The notes under the pieces were generated by a model. That model had not been told where the DNA came from and did not search any database. It was given only the letters and a program-made list of their open reading frames with translations. A DNA stretch of 64,000 nucleotides, taken from positions 62,001-126,000 of the forward strand of contig CAWGRQ010000025.1 of the NCBI GenBank assembly GCA_963824985.1, written 5' to 3'. This document shows positions 1-10,798 of this stretch, piece by piece. A program made the translations under genes and the position numbers. Position 1 is the stretch's first letter; every line of letters starts with the position of its first letter. Source of the DNA: JAFNAG01 sp963824985 (GTDB lineage: Bacteria > Acidobacteriota > UBA6911).

Positions 1-2674
1 GCCCGAACTCCCTATTGCCAAAAGCCCGGCATCCATAACCAAACCCAATTTCAGCAGCCGACAGGACAAGGTAGATGCGAAGCTGTGGGAGGGTTTACAG
101 GAGAGGGCAGCCGCCTTTGGGATTACGCCAAACGGCCTGCTGTTGGCAGCCTTTGCGGACGTTTTGGCAACCTGGAGCAAACAATCCCGATTCTTGATAA
201 ATTTGACGTTGTTCAATCGGTTCCCGATCCATCCTCAAGTTGAGAACCTTGTGGGCGATTTTACATCGCTGACTCTTCTTGAAGTTGATTTGTCTACAAA
301 TGATTCCTTTCAAGAACTGGCCAGGAAGCTGCTCGATCGACTCTGGAAAGATCTGGATCACAGGTTTGTTGGCGGTGTGCAGGTGATGAGGAACATCGCA
401 CACGATCAACCCGATCGCAGAGGAACCGTCGCACCCGTAGTGTTCACCAGCGCCACGAGCTTTCGCAGCCAGGAGTTTAGTCCCAGCTTTCTGGCTGGAA
501 GGGGAGAAACGGTCTATGCAATCAGCCAGACTCCCCAGGTGTGGCTCGACCACTTGGTTTCCGTTGACGACCGCGGCAATTTAAGCCTCAGTTGGTTTTA
601 CGTGGAGGACCTCTTTCCCCATGGAATGATCGACGACATGTTCGGGAGTTACATCTCGCACCTGCGACGTCTTGCCATAGACGAATCAGCATGGCTGGAA
701 ACGCGAGCTCAACGGGTGGCAAAGTTGATTCCGGAATGGCAACTGCTGCAGAGGAAAGCTGTTAATGATACGGCAAAACCGGTGTCGGACAAGTTGCTTC
801 ACGTTCTGTTTGAGAATCAGGCGAGTTTAACTCCCGATGCTACTGCGGTTTGCTGCGGGGACACGCGTCTGACCTATTTGGAGTTACTCCGCATGTCGCG
901 GCTATTGGGCAGGCAGCTCCGCGAAAAGGGTGCCCGCCCCAATATGCTCGTGGCGATCGTCATGGAGAAAGGTTGGGAGCAGGTTGTTGCGGCTCTGGGC
1001 ATTCTGCAATCGGGGGCTGCGTATGTTCCTCTCGATGCCAACATTCCTCAGGAGCGGCTCTCTCAACTTCTTCGAGACGCCCAAGTTGAGCTCGTTATTA
1101 CACAGGCGCGCTTTGTGGATACGGTGGAGTGGCCGGACGATATCCGGTTGGTTTGCGTCGAAGGGCGGGAAGTGGAGCAGAAGGACGCCGGGCCATTGGC
1201 TTCGATTCAACGACCGGAAGACCTGGCCTACGTCATCTACACCTCTGGCTCCACAGGACTGCCCAAGGGAGTGATGATTGATCATCGGGGGGCAGTTAAC
1301 ACAATCCTGGATATAAATGAGCGTTTCCATGTCAGCACTCAAGACCGCGTGCTTGCCCTGTCATCTCTTAGCTTTGATCTCTCGGTCTATGACATATTCG
1401 GAATGCTGGCTGCCGGCGCCGCAATCGTGATCCCCGAGCCTCATACGGCGCGGGATCCGGCCTGTTGGGCAGACCTGACGCGGCGCGAACAAGTTTCAAT
1501 CTGGAATTCGGTCCCCGCCTTGATGGAGATGTTTGTCGAGTATCTGCAGGGCAGGAGTGAGAGGTTGCCCTCCTCGCTGCGTCTGGTCATGATGAGTGGC
1601 GATTGGATTCCCGTGACGCTGCCGAGTCAGATACGGAACATGTCGCAGGAGCTTCAGCTCATTAGTCTTGGCGGCGCCACCGAGGCCTCGATCTGGTCGA
1701 TTCTGCACCCGATTGATCAGGTAGATCCCGCCTGGAGCAGCATACCCTATGGACGCCCCATGGTGAACCATAGATTTTATGTTCTGAACGATGCGCTGGA
1801 TCCATGCCCGGTATGGGTTCCAGGTCAACTTTTCATCGGCGGTATCGGTGTTGCCTTAGGCTATTGGCAAGATGAGGAGAAAACCAAAGCAAAATTCATT
1901 ATTCACCCTCGCACCGGCGAGGCCCTGTATTGCACTGGTGATTTGGGCCGGTATCTCCCGGGCGGTGATATCGAGTTTATGGGCAGGGAAGATTTCCAGG
2001 TGAAGATCCGAGGTTTCCGTATTGAGTTGGGGGAAATCGAGGCGGCCTTGAAGCAACACCCTGCCGTCCGGTCAGCGGTCGTGTCTGCGATCGGCAACAC
2101 GAATGCCGAAAAGCGGCTGGTGGCTTATGTCGCTCCAACGCATGAGGGGGAAGATCCAGGAATTTCGGCTGAGAGCAACGCAAGCGAGAGGGCGAATGAG
2201 TCCCGAACAAAATTGGGGTCACGACTCAAATCCTTCCTGGCCAATAAGCTTCCGGATTATATGATGCCAGCCAACATCGTCGTGCTGGACGAAATCCCAC
2301 TGACGCCCAATGGCAAGGTTAACCGAAGCGCTCTTCCGGCTCCTGAGAATGATCGGCAAGCGGAACAGGACCATCTCCCTCCAGGCAACCCGACGGAGTG
2401 TACAATTGCGGAAATTTGGCAACAGCTTCTCGGAGTGGAGAAGATCGGAATTCATGACAACTTTTTTGAATTGGGCGGACACTCACTTATTGCGATTCAA
2501 GCCATTTCACGGATGAGGGAAGCATTCCAGCAAGACGTCCCTGTGCGCCTTCTTTTCGAATCACTGACCGTCGCCGAAATAGCCAAACACATCGACGCAC
2601 TGCGATGGGCGACTCGGAGCCAGCAGGAAGCACATGCCATAGAGCACTTTGACCGTGAGGAAACCCTAATATGA
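1..2674 (+). CDS. NRPS module Cy-A(Cys)-PCP, 5' end outside window
   Basis: The reading frame is open from base 2, so the gene starts left of the window. The visible protein begins in a condensation-type domain whose motif GDFTSLTLLEVD (about 251-290) is typical of heterocyclization (Cy) domains. An adenylation domain follows (TSGSTGLPKG near 1240, GGATEASIW near 1672, YCTGDLGRY near 1930), then a peptidyl carrier domain (LGGHSL near 2470). Aligning the pocket by hand to GrsA gives D-L-Y-N-M-S-L-I-W plus the invariant Lys, the classical cysteine code. Cy next to a Cys-activating A domain predicts thiazoline formation. No oxidase or methyltransferase insert is seen. The C-terminal tail ends DREETLI, acidic then hydrophobic, like the short motifs bound by TubC-type docking domains. 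The stop overlaps the next ATG, so the genes are translationally coupled. Function is well supported; the product is inferred. Confidence 0.93.
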   Translation, partial: PELPIAKSPASITKPNFSSRQDKVDAKLWEGLQERAAAFGITPNGLLLAAFADVLATWSKQSRFLINLTLFNRFPIHPQVENLVGDFTSLTLLEVDLSTNDSFQELARKLLDRLWKDLDHRFVGGVQVMRNIAHDQPDRRGTVAPVVFTSATSFRSQEFSPSFLAGRGETVYAISQTPQVWLDHLVSVDDRGNLSLSWFYVEDLFPHGMIDDMFGSYISHLRRLAIDESAWLETRAQRVAKLIPEWQLLQRKAVNDTAKPVSDKLLHVLFENQASLTPDATAVCCGDTRLTYLELLRMSRLLGRQLREKGARPNMLVAIVMEKGWEQVVAALGILQSGAAYVPLDANIPQERLSQLLRDAQVELVITQARFVDTVEWPDDIRLVCVEGREVEQKDAGPLASIQRPEDLAYVIYTSGSTGLPKGVMIDHRGAVNTILDINERFHVSTQDRVLALSSLSFDLSVYDIFGMLAAGAAIVIPEPHTARDPACWADLTRREQVSIWNSVPALMEMFVEYLQGRSERLPSSLRLVMMSGDWIPVTLPSQIRNMSQELQLISLGGATEASIWSILHPIDQVDPAWSSIPYGRPMVNHRFYVLNDALDPCPVWVPGQLFIGGIGVALGYWQDEEKTKAKFIIHPRTGEALYCTGDLGRYLPGGDIEFMGREDFQVKIRGFRIELGEIEAALKQHPAVRSAVVSAIGNTNAEKRLVAYVAPTHEGEDPGISAESNASERANESRTKLGSRLKSFLANKLPDYMMPANIVVLDEIPLTPNGKVNRSALPAPENDRQAEQDHLPPGNPTECTIAEIWQQLLGVEKIGIHDNFFELGGHSLIAIQAISRMREAFQQDVPVRLLFESLTVAEIAKHIDALRWATRSQQEAHAIEHFDREETLI

Positions 2675-5600
2675 CAGGCGGTGAATCCTCCTCAATCCTT
2701 CACTTGGTTACCCGGCTCCGTGATCTCGACATTAAGCTGTGGATTGATGGAGACCGTCTCCGCTGCAGCGCTCCGGCCGGAGTTCTGACTCCCAATATCA
2801 AGGCAGAGCTGGGTCATCGCAAAACAGAACTTCTGACCTATCTAAAATCCACTGGTGAGACACCCGTCACGACGGAGTTCTCAAACCAAACCCTCAAGTC
2901 CGATGATCAGCAGTTGCTCTCTTTCTCCCAGCAACGCCTGTGGTTTCTGGATCAGATGGAACCTGGGAATCCCAACTACAACATCCGAGGCTTTTTTTGG
3001 ATTGAAGGTGCGCTGAATGTCCCCGCTTTGGAACGCGCCATGATCGAGATCATTCAGCGACATGAAAGCCTTCGAACCTCTTTTCTTGATGAAAATGGGT
3101 CGCCATGGCCTGTCGTTGGACGAGGCGATGGTTGGAGCATGGAGGTTATCGACCTCACAGAATTTCCACTTGCAGTCGCAAAGGAAAAGGCCATACAGCT
3201 GGTCATGAAGGAGGCCCGGCGCCCTTTTAATTTGGCCAAAAGCCCCCTGTTCCGTGCCGTCTTGATATGTATTGACGAAAAGTGTCATGGCCTTTTCTCT
3301 TCTCTCCACCATATTATATCGGACGGACTTTCGGCCGGTGTAATGGCGGAAGAGTTTTGCACCCTGTATCAGGCCTTTTCTCTAGACAAGCCGTCTCCGC
3401 TCCCGGCACTTGACGTTCAGTATTCCGATTTCGCCAGATGGCAACGAGGACGATGGGATCGGGGTGAAATCAGGGAGCAACTGGAATACTGGAAGAAGCA
3501 GCTAGGCGGCAAATTGCCGGTTTTGGACCTTCCTGCGGATCACGTTCGGCCACCCATTCTGAGTTTCCGAGGCGGCCATTGTAAGATGATAATTTCCAGT
3601 GCCTTAACGAGCGATTTAAGGGAGCTGTGCCGGCGAGAAAAAATCACGCTGTTCATGATGCTGCTTTCGGCTTTCAAGGTTTTCCTCTATCGCCATACAG
3701 GCCTGGAAGATGTTATCGTCGGCACTCCAGTTTCCGGACGCGTCAGACTCGAGTATGAAGCTCTGATCGGCTTCTTTGTAAATACTCTGGTAATGCGCAC
3801 GGACCTTTCCGGAAACCCCAGCTTCCGGGAGGTTCTGGCCCGAGTCCGAGAAGTTATCTTGCATGCCTTCGCCAATCAGGAAGTTCCCTTCGATCAACTC
3901 GTCGAGGTCTTGCGGCCGGAACGCAGCGTGAGTTACCCGCCTCTTTTCCAGATATTGTTCACACTGCAACCTATTCCTGTCCGGAGCAGGGAAATAGGGG
4001 ATGTGACATTCAGTCCGGTGGAGGATCTTGATTCTGACACTTCCCGGTTTGATCTGGCGGTCGACGTTGTTGAAAAGGGGGAGGGCCTCGAGGTCTATTT
4101 CGAGTACAATTCGGATCTTTTCGAAAAGGCCACCGTTTTGCGTTTCCAAGAGCATTTCCAGAAGCTGCTGCAATCGATTGTTGCCGATCCTGGCCGCCGT
4201 GTGGCTGCGCTACAGCTCCTTAGCGATAAAGAGAGGAGGCAGGTTCTTGTTGAGTGGAACCGCACCCAATGCGACTATCCGCGGGATATCTGTATCCATC
4301 ACCTATTCGAAGACCAGGTGAGGAAGACTCCGGATCGGATTGCCCTGCAATTCGGAGATGTACAATGGACCTACCTGGACTTGGACAAACGAGCCAATCA
4401 GCTTGCGAGTCACCTGAGAAAACTCGGAGTCGACTCCAAGGCGCTGGTTGGTATCTGTCTGGAGAGGTCGCCGTTAATGGTTCTAGCAGTTTTGGCCACG
4501 ATGAAGGCTGGGGGCGCATATGTTCCGCTCGATCCGGTTTTCCCGCGAGAGCGCATAGCGTTCATGTTGGATGATGCGCGCGTTTCTGTGCTCCTGACCC
4601 AGGAGCACCTGCGTGAAGCGATTTCACTCCATGGTGTCCAAGTGATCTGTCTGGAGGCTGCGGGGGAAATCGAAATTGACCCATCCTCAGAACCACCTTC
4701 CACCAACATAGATTCGGAGAACCTGGCCTACGTCATATATACCTCCGGGTCGACAGGAAAACCCAAGGGGGTCGAGATCACTCATCGTGCGGTGGTCAAT
4801 TTTCTGTTATCCATGATGCGAGAGCCGGGGCTGACTCATGATGACCGCCTTCTCTCTGTGACGACGCTGTCGTTTGATATTGCCGGCCTGGAGCTCTACC
4901 TTCCTCTCATCACAGGAGCACGAATCATTCTTGCCAGCCGGGCTGTGGCAGCGGATGCGCATAGACTGGCAGAACTCATCGAGCTGTCCGGTGCGACGGT
5001 GATGCAGGCAACCCCGGCTACATGGAGGATGCTGTTAGAAGCTGGTTGGCAAGGGAATACCGGCCTCAAGATACTCTGCGGCGGCGAGGCGCTTCCCCGA
5101 GATCTGGCCGATCAGCTGCTCGCCAGGAGTGCTTCCTTGTGGAACATGTATGGTCCAACCGAAACGACGATCTGGTCAACGCTCTGGCGGGCAAAAAGCG
5201 GAGATGGTCCAGTTCCCATCGGCCGGCCGATCGCAAATACCCAGGTGTATGTGCTGGATCCTCATCTGGAGCCTGTCCCCATCGGCGTAACAGGCGAATT
5301 GTTCATTGGTGGCGATGGTGTTGCCAGGGGGTATTTTCATCGACCGGAACTTACCCAGGAAAGGTTTATTCCCAATCCTTTCAGTTCAGATGCTTCGGCC
5401 CGGTTGTATAAGACTGGGGACCTTGCGCGCTATCGGCCAGACGGTACGATTGAATGTTTGGGAAGAATCGACCACCAGGTCAAGATCCGCGGTTTTCGCA
5501 TCGAATTAGGAGAGATCGAGGGTTGCTTGGGTGAACACCCCGATGTGCGTCAGGCTGCTGTCGTGGCTCGAGAAGATCAAAAGGGGTCCCGGCGGTTGGT

Positions 5601-6054
5601 TGCTTATGTTGTAATGCGAAACGGTGCCGCTGTGGGTGCCGGCGCTCTCCGAGATTTCGCAAAGGAACGCCTGCCCGATTATATGGTGCCTTCCTCCTAT
5701 GTCACCATGGACGCCCTGCCGCTGACTCCGAATGGAAAGGTGGATCGAAATGCTTTGCCAGATCCCACCGGAAAGCAAAGCGAGGAACATGCGGCGTTCG
5801 TGGCTCCACGGTCTGAACTGGAACGGACCATTGCGGAGGTGTGGCGTGAGGTTCTGAACGTTGACAGAGTGGGACTCGAGGACAACTTCTTCGACCTTGG
5901 GGGACACTCGCTGCTAATTGTGAAGGTTCACAGCAAGCTCAGGGCTCTTTTGAATTGCGAGTTGTCGTTGGTGGACATGTTTCAGCGCCCAACGGTTGCT
6001 GCCCTGTCCGGCTTTCTGAATCGACAGATGCAAGCAATGAAGGCTCCGAACTGA
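2671..6054 (+). CDS. NRPS module: docking-C-A(Gly)-PCP
   Basis: A 1127-residue single-module synthetase. Residues 1-58 resemble the TubC N-terminal docking domain (LDIKLWIDGDRLRCSAP). The condensation domain carries HHIISDG (His213, His214, Asp218). The adenylation domain carries YTSGSTGKPKG (near residue 690), NMYGPTETTIW and YKTGDLARYRPDG. Pocket residues read D-I-L-Q-L-G-M-I-W, a variant of the known glycine code. The carrier domain has LGGHSLL with the phosphopantetheine Ser at 1080. The ATG overlaps the upstream stop and has a GAGGA ribosome site nine bases away. No epimerase domain is present, as expected for glycine. It should condense the cysteine-derived heterocycle with glycine and pass the chain to the PKS. 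Glycine specificity is inferred from the code only. Confidence 0.93.
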   Translation: MTGGESSSILHLVTRLRDLDIKLWIDGDRLRCSAPAGVLTPNIKAELGHRKTELLTYLKSTGETPVTTEFSNQTLKSDDQQLLSFSQQRLWFLDQMEPGNPNYNIRGFFWIEGALNVPALERAMIEIIQRHESLRTSFLDENGSPWPVVGRGDGWSMEVIDLTEFPLAVAKEKAIQLVMKEARRPFNLAKSPLFRAVLICIDEKCHGLFSSLHHIISDGLSAGVMAEEFCTLYQAFSLDKPSPLPALDVQYSDFARWQRGRWDRGEIREQLEYWKKQLGGKLPVLDLPADHVRPPILSFRGGHCKMIISSALTSDLRELCRREKITLFMMLLSAFKVFLYRHTGLEDVIVGTPVSGRVRLEYEALIGFFVNTLVMRTDLSGNPSFREVLARVREVILHAFANQEVPFDQLVEVLRPERSVSYPPLFQILFTLQPIPVRSREIGDVTFSPVEDLDSDTSRFDLAVDVVEKGEGLEVYFEYNSDLFEKATVLRFQEHFQKLLQSIVADPGRRVAALQLLSDKERRQVLVEWNRTQCDYPRDICIHHLFEDQVRKTPDRIALQFGDVQWTYLDLDKRANQLASHLRKLGVDSKALVGICLERSPLMVLAVLATMKAGGAYVPLDPVFPRERIAFMLDDARVSVLLTQEHLREAISLHGVQVICLEAAGEIEIDPSSEPPSTNIDSENLAYVIYTSGSTGKPKGVEITHRAVVNFLLSMMREPGLTHDDRLLSVTTLSFDIAGLELYLPLITGARIILASRAVAADAHRLAELIELSGATVMQATPATWRMLLEAGWQGNTGLKILCGGEALPRDLADQLLARSASLWNMYGPTETTIWSTLWRAKSGDGPVPIGRPIANTQVYVLDPHLEPVPIGVTGELFIGGDGVARGYFHRPELTQERFIPNPFSSDASARLYKTGDLARYRPDGTIECLGRIDHQVKIRGFRIELGEIEGCLGEHPDVRQAAVVAREDQKGSRRLVAYVVMRNGAAVGAGALRDFAKERLPDYMVPSSYVTMDALPLTPNGKVDRNALPDPTGKQSEEHAAFVAPRSELERTIAEVWREVLNVDRVGLEDNFFDLGGHSLLIVKVHSKLRALLNCELSLVDMFQRPTVAALSGFLNRQMQAMKAPN

Positions 6055-6061
6055 GGGGAAA

Positions 6062-9000
6062 ATGGATTCGATCAGGAATCCGGCGGAATCCTCCAGTGGG
6101 GAGCGCAAGACATGGGAATTGCGTGGAAGAGACATGAACGATAAGAATCATATTATCGCGATCGTTGGCATGGCAGGTCGTTTCCCGGGGGCCCGGAACG
6201 TTGCCGAGTTCTGGAAGAACCTGCGCGACGGAGTGGAGTCGGTTCGGGGCTTCTCAGACGAGGAGATTCTGTCGGCGGGAGTCGATCCAACGCTCCTCGG
6301 TAATCCGAATTATGTTAAATGCGGAACTTTCTTCGAGGACGCCGAATATTTGGATGCCGCCTTCTTTGGTGTGACTCCGCGAGAAGCTGAAATCATGGAT
6401 CCACAGCATCGGGTTTTTCTCGAGTGCGCATGGGAGGCCTTAGAAGACGCTGGTTGTGATCCCGGCAGGTTCCCCGGCTCGATCGGGGTTTACGCCGGCG
6501 TCAGCATGAATACCTATATTTTCAGCAGCCTGATGAAGAATCCTGAGTTGCTGGCCTCAATGGGCACTTACCAAGTCATGTTGGCCAATGACAAGGATTT
6601 CCTTCCCACCCGGGTGTCCTACAAATTCAACTTGAGAGGGCCCAGTCTGAGCATACAGACGGCGTGTTCCACGTCTCTTGTTGCGGTTCAGGTTGCCTGC
6701 CAGAGTCTGCTTGCTCGCCAGTGCGATATGGCATTAGCCGGAGGAGTCTCTCTGACTTTTCCACAGAAGGCGGGGTATCTGTACCAAGAGGGCATGATCC
6801 TGTCGCCGGATGGGCATTGCAGGCCCTTTGATGCCAAGGCTGCGGGAATTTTTAGCGGCGCGGGTGCCGGCATTGTTGTGCTGAAGCGGATGTCGGATGC
6901 TCTGGCAGATGGGGACTTCATTCATGCCTTGATCCTGGGTGCGGCGATCAACAACGATGGAGCCCTAAAGGTGGGATATACCGCGCCCGGTGTGGACGGC
7001 CAGGCTGAGGCCATTGCCATGGCTCAGGCCATGGCAGGAGTCGAGCCCGAGACGATCCGTTATGTTGAAGCCCACGGGACCGGAACGGTGCTTGGAGATC
7101 CAATTGAGGTGGCGGCACTCACCAAGGTATTTCGAACGCGCACTCAGAAAAGGCAATTCTGCGCAATCGGGTCTGTGAAGAGCAATATCGGGCATCTCGA
7201 CGCGGCAGCTGGTGTAGCCGGTCTGATCAAAACGGTTCTTGCCCTGCGCAATCGGGAATTGCCTCCCAGTCTGAATTTTCAATCGCCCAATCCTGAGATT
7301 GATTTTGACAATAGCCCCTTCTATGTGAACACGCTTTTATCAGACTGGGCCTCTGATGGAGTTCCCCGACGGGCCGCAGTCAGTTCCTTTGGAATTGGAG
7401 GCACAAACGCCCATGTTATTGTGGAAGAGGCGCCCGACCCGGAACCATCCAGCCCTTCCAGGCGGGAACAGTTGCTGGTTCTATCTGCCAGGACCGCTAC
7501 AGCCCTGGATGCTGCGACCCACAATCTCACTTCCTACCTGACAGCCCATCCTGAGGCTTGCTTTGCAGATGTGGTCTACACGTTGCAGACCGGGCGCAAG
7601 GTCTTTAACCATCGACGGGTAACTTTGTGCCGGGATCGGGAGGAAGCGATACTCGCTCTCGAGACCGCCGATCCTAAGCGGACGATCACAGCTGTACAGG
7701 AATCACTGTCACGCCCGGTTGTTTTCATGTTCAGCGGACAGGGGAGTCAATATCCCGACATGGCGGCACAGCTTTACAATAATGAGCCCATGTTCCGAAA
7801 AGAGGTCGATGAATGTGCGGATTTTCTGAAACCTCAGCTCGGGATCGACCTGAGGGACCTCCTCTACCCTTCAGGAGTTCGGAAAAAGCAGGAGGGTGAA
7901 GCAGAGGCGGCAACTCCGCTTTTAGATCAGACGCGATATACGCAACCGGCCCTCTTCGTGATTGAATATGCATTAGCCAGACTGTGGATGAGTTGGGGAA
8001 TACAGCCGGAGGCGATGATTGGCCACAGTATTGGAGAATATGCCGCCGCCTGCCTCGCCGGCGTTTTCTCGCGAGAAGATGCCTTAATGCTGGTCGCGGT
8101 GCGCGGGCGCCTGATGCAGGAAATGCCAGGAGGAGCCATGCTGGCAGTCTTTCTGCCGGAAAAGGAAGCGGAAAGGTTTCTGAATCCGCAGATAGCATTG
8201 GCAGCCGTCAATAGCCCATCATTCTGCACCATCTCCGGACCCCAGGTTGACATCCAGGAGTTAGAAACCAAACTGACGATCAGCGGTATCGAGTGCCGCC
8301 GCCTCCATACTTCGCACGCGTTCCACTCCTGGATGATGGATCCGCTACTTGACAAGTATGCTGAGACAATCCGGCGCATAAAGCTAAACCCTCCGCGGCT
8401 TCCCTTCGCTTCCAACCTTACGGGCACATGGATCCAGGCTTCCGAAGCAACTGATCCTTACTACTGGTCGCATCATTTGAGAAATACGGTGCGATTTGCC
8501 TCGGGATTGCAGGAAATATTGCGGGAACCGAGCCGATTGCTGTTGGAAGTCGGCCCGGGACGCACGCTGGTCACCTTTGCCAAGCAGCTGAGTGATCGGG
8601 CCTCTGGCCTTGAGGTTTATGCGTCTCTACCCCATGCTCAGGAACAAACCACGGATGACGCTTTCTTGCACACAACCTTGGGTCGACTGTGGCTTTCCGG
8701 TGTCAAGATCGACTGGACACGTGTTCACAACGGGGAGCGGCGGCATCGGGTGCCAATACCTACCTATCCATTCGAACGCAAGAGATTCTGCGCGGACCCC
8801 GCACCGGCAGCGCCTGAAAGACCTGCGAATGAGCCAATCCTCGGCAAGAAAAAGGACATTGCAGATTGGTTTTATATTCCCGTCTGGAAACAGGTGGAAT
8901 TGTCGCGGCTTGCGGCGAGAAACCGCGAGCCGGCGCCCTGCTCACTGGTGTTTTTGGATCAGTGTGGTCTTGGTGAGAATATCATACAAGAGTTTGACAA

Positions 9001-10798
9001 ACGAGGACACAGGTTCGTTGCCGTGCAGGCAGGAGACCACTTCAGCAGAGAAACTGATAACCGTTACACCATCAGGCCTGACGAACGTCAGCACTACGAT
9101 CAGCTGTTGCAGCACCTGCTGGCTTCCGATTATCTCCCCAATCAGGTGTGGCACCTGTGGAGTGTGACTGCCGAAATGCGCGGCGATCGGAATTTGGCCT
9201 CAATAGCCGAGGTTCAACGGCACGGCTTTTATAGTCTGCTCTTTTTGGCCCAGGCGATTGGAGAGCTCCAGCTTCAAAATCCACTGGAGATGGCCATTGT
9301 CTCCAACCACCTGCAAAACGTGAATGGAGACGAAGAGGTCTGTCCCGAAAAGGCTACTCTCCTGGGTCCGTGCAAGGTAATCCCTCAAGAATATCCATGG
9401 ATCCGCTGCCGCAGCCTTGACATCGTCCTGCCGCCCAGTGAAAGCGCTGCTGAAATGGAGTTTATCAATCGCATGCTGGCTGAATTCCCGTTTGATGAAC
9501 CATCGTCCATCACTGCCTATCGGGGTCGGCACCGTTGGAGCCAAACCTATCAACCTTTCCGTTTAGCAGAGCCTGCCGAAGCTAATCCACTTTTGAGAGA
9601 GAAGGGTGTGTATCTGATCACCGGTGGGCTGGGAGGTATTGGGTTGGTTTTCGCAGAATACCTGGCGGGGGCGGTCAAAGCCCGTCTGGTGTTGACGGCG
9701 CGCACGGCCTTCCCGCCCCGGGCTGAATGGGACGATTGGCTGCAGGAGCATCCCACGGATAATGATGTAAGTCGGAGGATATTGAAACTCAGAGGCCTGG
9801 AGGCCCTTGGAAGCGAGGTAATGGTGGTACAGGCGGATGTCGCCAATCCGGGGCAAATGCAGGCCATGCTCGAACTGGTTCGCCTGCGGTTTGGAGAGAT
9901 CGATGGTGCGATCCATGCTGCCGGTCTTCTCGGTGGTGAAACGATACAAATGAAATCGCGGGAAATGGCGGACCGGATCCTGAGACCGAAGGTAGAAGGG
10001 ACTCTATTGCTTGAACGGTTGCTCAGGGGAACAGAGCTCGACTTTCTTGTTTTATGTTCCTCCACAAGTGCGATTCTTGGAGGATTCGGCAGTGTGGACT
10101 ACTGTGCCGCCAACACGTTCCTTGATGCCTTTGCCTGTTCCTGTGCCGGAAAAGGCAATCGCCGGACGATATCTGTAAATTGGGATGCCTGGCAGGAGGT
10201 GGGAATGGCGGCAAACGTGGCGGTCCCGGCAGAAATGAGGAGGGCACGGGAAAGCACCCTTAGGAGCGGTATCCTTCCTCTTGAGGGGGTCGGTGCCTTC
10301 CGCCGCATCCTGGGGAACCCCTTGCCCCAAGTCGTTGTCTCCACAAGGGATTTGTTGCTCGTTTCAGAGACAGTATCCCGCCTTGTGGCTGCGCAATGGG
10401 ATCAACCGGATAGCTTACCCGGGATGTTCCCGGAACAGGGACAGGAGGCTTCGATTCCGCTTGCAGATCTCCCGCCTCGCTATATGGGGCTTTCTCCTGG
10501 TGACGCCCAAAACGAAGAAGAGAAAGGGCTGGCGCAAATCTGGAGAGAACTGTTGGGAATAGACACACTCAGCATTCATGATGATTTCTTTGAACTTGGA
10601 GGACATTCGCTTCTGGCAACCCGAATTTTGGCTCGGATCCAGGATGTTTTCAGGGTTAGACTCCCGCTGCGCACATTTTTTGAAAATCCAACGGTGGCTG
10701 GACTCGCAAAACACATTCAGACTCTGGTCTGGCTGCAACAAGGCAAAGGAAGTGTTTCCGCAGCCAAGCCCATGGAACGTGAGGAGATTGAGCTTTGA
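6062..10798 (+). CDS. Type I PKS module: KS-AT-KR-ACP
   Basis: 1578 residues. The ketosynthase has Cys202 (TACSTSLVAV), His338 (EAHGTGT) and His378 (SNIGHLDAAAG), a complete triad. The acyltransferase has Ser656 (GHSIGEY) and HAFHS at 752-756, the motif usual for malonyl-CoA. The ketoreductase starts with GGLGGIG near 1188 and keeps Tyr1347 and Asn1351 (DYCAANTF), so it should be active. There is no dehydratase, enoylreductase or methyltransferase. The ACP has LGGHSLL with Ser1516 and looks more like an NRPS carrier. The protein ends EREEIEL, a docking-type tail. The ATG at 6062 has an upstream AGGGG; a second ATG at 6134, just before the KS, is possible. Following a glycine module, one reductive malonate extension would give a 4-amino-3-hydroxybutyrate unit. 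Confidence 0.93.
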   Translation: MDSIRNPAESSSGERKTWELRGRDMNDKNHIIAIVGMAGRFPGARNVAEFWKNLRDGVESVRGFSDEEILSAGVDPTLLGNPNYVKCGTFFEDAEYLDAAFFGVTPREAEIMDPQHRVFLECAWEALEDAGCDPGRFPGSIGVYAGVSMNTYIFSSLMKNPELLASMGTYQVMLANDKDFLPTRVSYKFNLRGPSLSIQTACSTSLVAVQVACQSLLARQCDMALAGGVSLTFPQKAGYLYQEGMILSPDGHCRPFDAKAAGIFSGAGAGIVVLKRMSDALADGDFIHALILGAAINNDGALKVGYTAPGVDGQAEAIAMAQAMAGVEPETIRYVEAHGTGTVLGDPIEVAALTKVFRTRTQKRQFCAIGSVKSNIGHLDAAAGVAGLIKTVLALRNRELPPSLNFQSPNPEIDFDNSPFYVNTLLSDWASDGVPRRAAVSSFGIGGTNAHVIVEEAPDPEPSSPSRREQLLVLSARTATALDAATHNLTSYLTAHPEACFADVVYTLQTGRKVFNHRRVTLCRDREEAILALETADPKRTITAVQESLSRPVVFMFSGQGSQYPDMAAQLYNNEPMFRKEVDECADFLKPQLGIDLRDLLYPSGVRKKQEGEAEAATPLLDQTRYTQPALFVIEYALARLWMSWGIQPEAMIGHSIGEYAAACLAGVFSREDALMLVAVRGRLMQEMPGGAMLAVFLPEKEAERFLNPQIALAAVNSPSFCTISGPQVDIQELETKLTISGIECRRLHTSHAFHSWMMDPLLDKYAETIRRIKLNPPRLPFASNLTGTWIQASEATDPYYWSHHLRNTVRFASGLQEILREPSRLLLEVGPGRTLVTFAKQLSDRASGLEVYASLPHAQEQTTDDAFLHTTLGRLWLSGVKIDWTRVHNGERRHRVPIPTYPFERKRFCADPAPAAPERPANEPILGKKKDIADWFYIPVWKQVELSRLAARNREPAPCSLVFLDQCGLGENIIQEFDKRGHRFVAVQAGDHFSRETDNRYTIRPDERQHYDQLLQHLLASDYLPNQVWHLWSVTAEMRGDRNLASIAEVQRHGFYSLLFLAQAIGELQLQNPLEMAIVSNHLQNVNGDEEVCPEKATLLGPCKVIPQEYPWIRCRSLDIVLPPSESAAEMEFINRMLAEFPFDEPSSITAYRGRHRWSQTYQPFRLAEPAEANPLLREKGVYLITGGLGGIGLVFAEYLAGAVKARLVLTARTAFPPRAEWDDWLQEHPTDNDVSRRILKLRGLEALGSEVMVVQADVANPGQMQAMLELVRLRFGEIDGAIHAAGLLGGETIQMKSREMADRILRPKVEGTLLLERLLRGTELDFLVLCSSTSAILGGFGSVDYCAANTFLDAFACSCAGKGNRRTISVNWDAWQEVGMAANVAVPAEMRRARESTLRSGILPLEGVGAFRRILGNPLPQVVVSTRDLLLVSETVSRLVAAQWDQPDSLPGMFPEQGQEASIPLADLPPRYMGLSPGDAQNEEEKGLAQIWRELLGIDTLSIHDDFFELGGHSLLATRILARIQDVFRVRLPLRTFFENPTVAGLAKHIQTLVWLQQGKGSVSAAKPMEREEIEL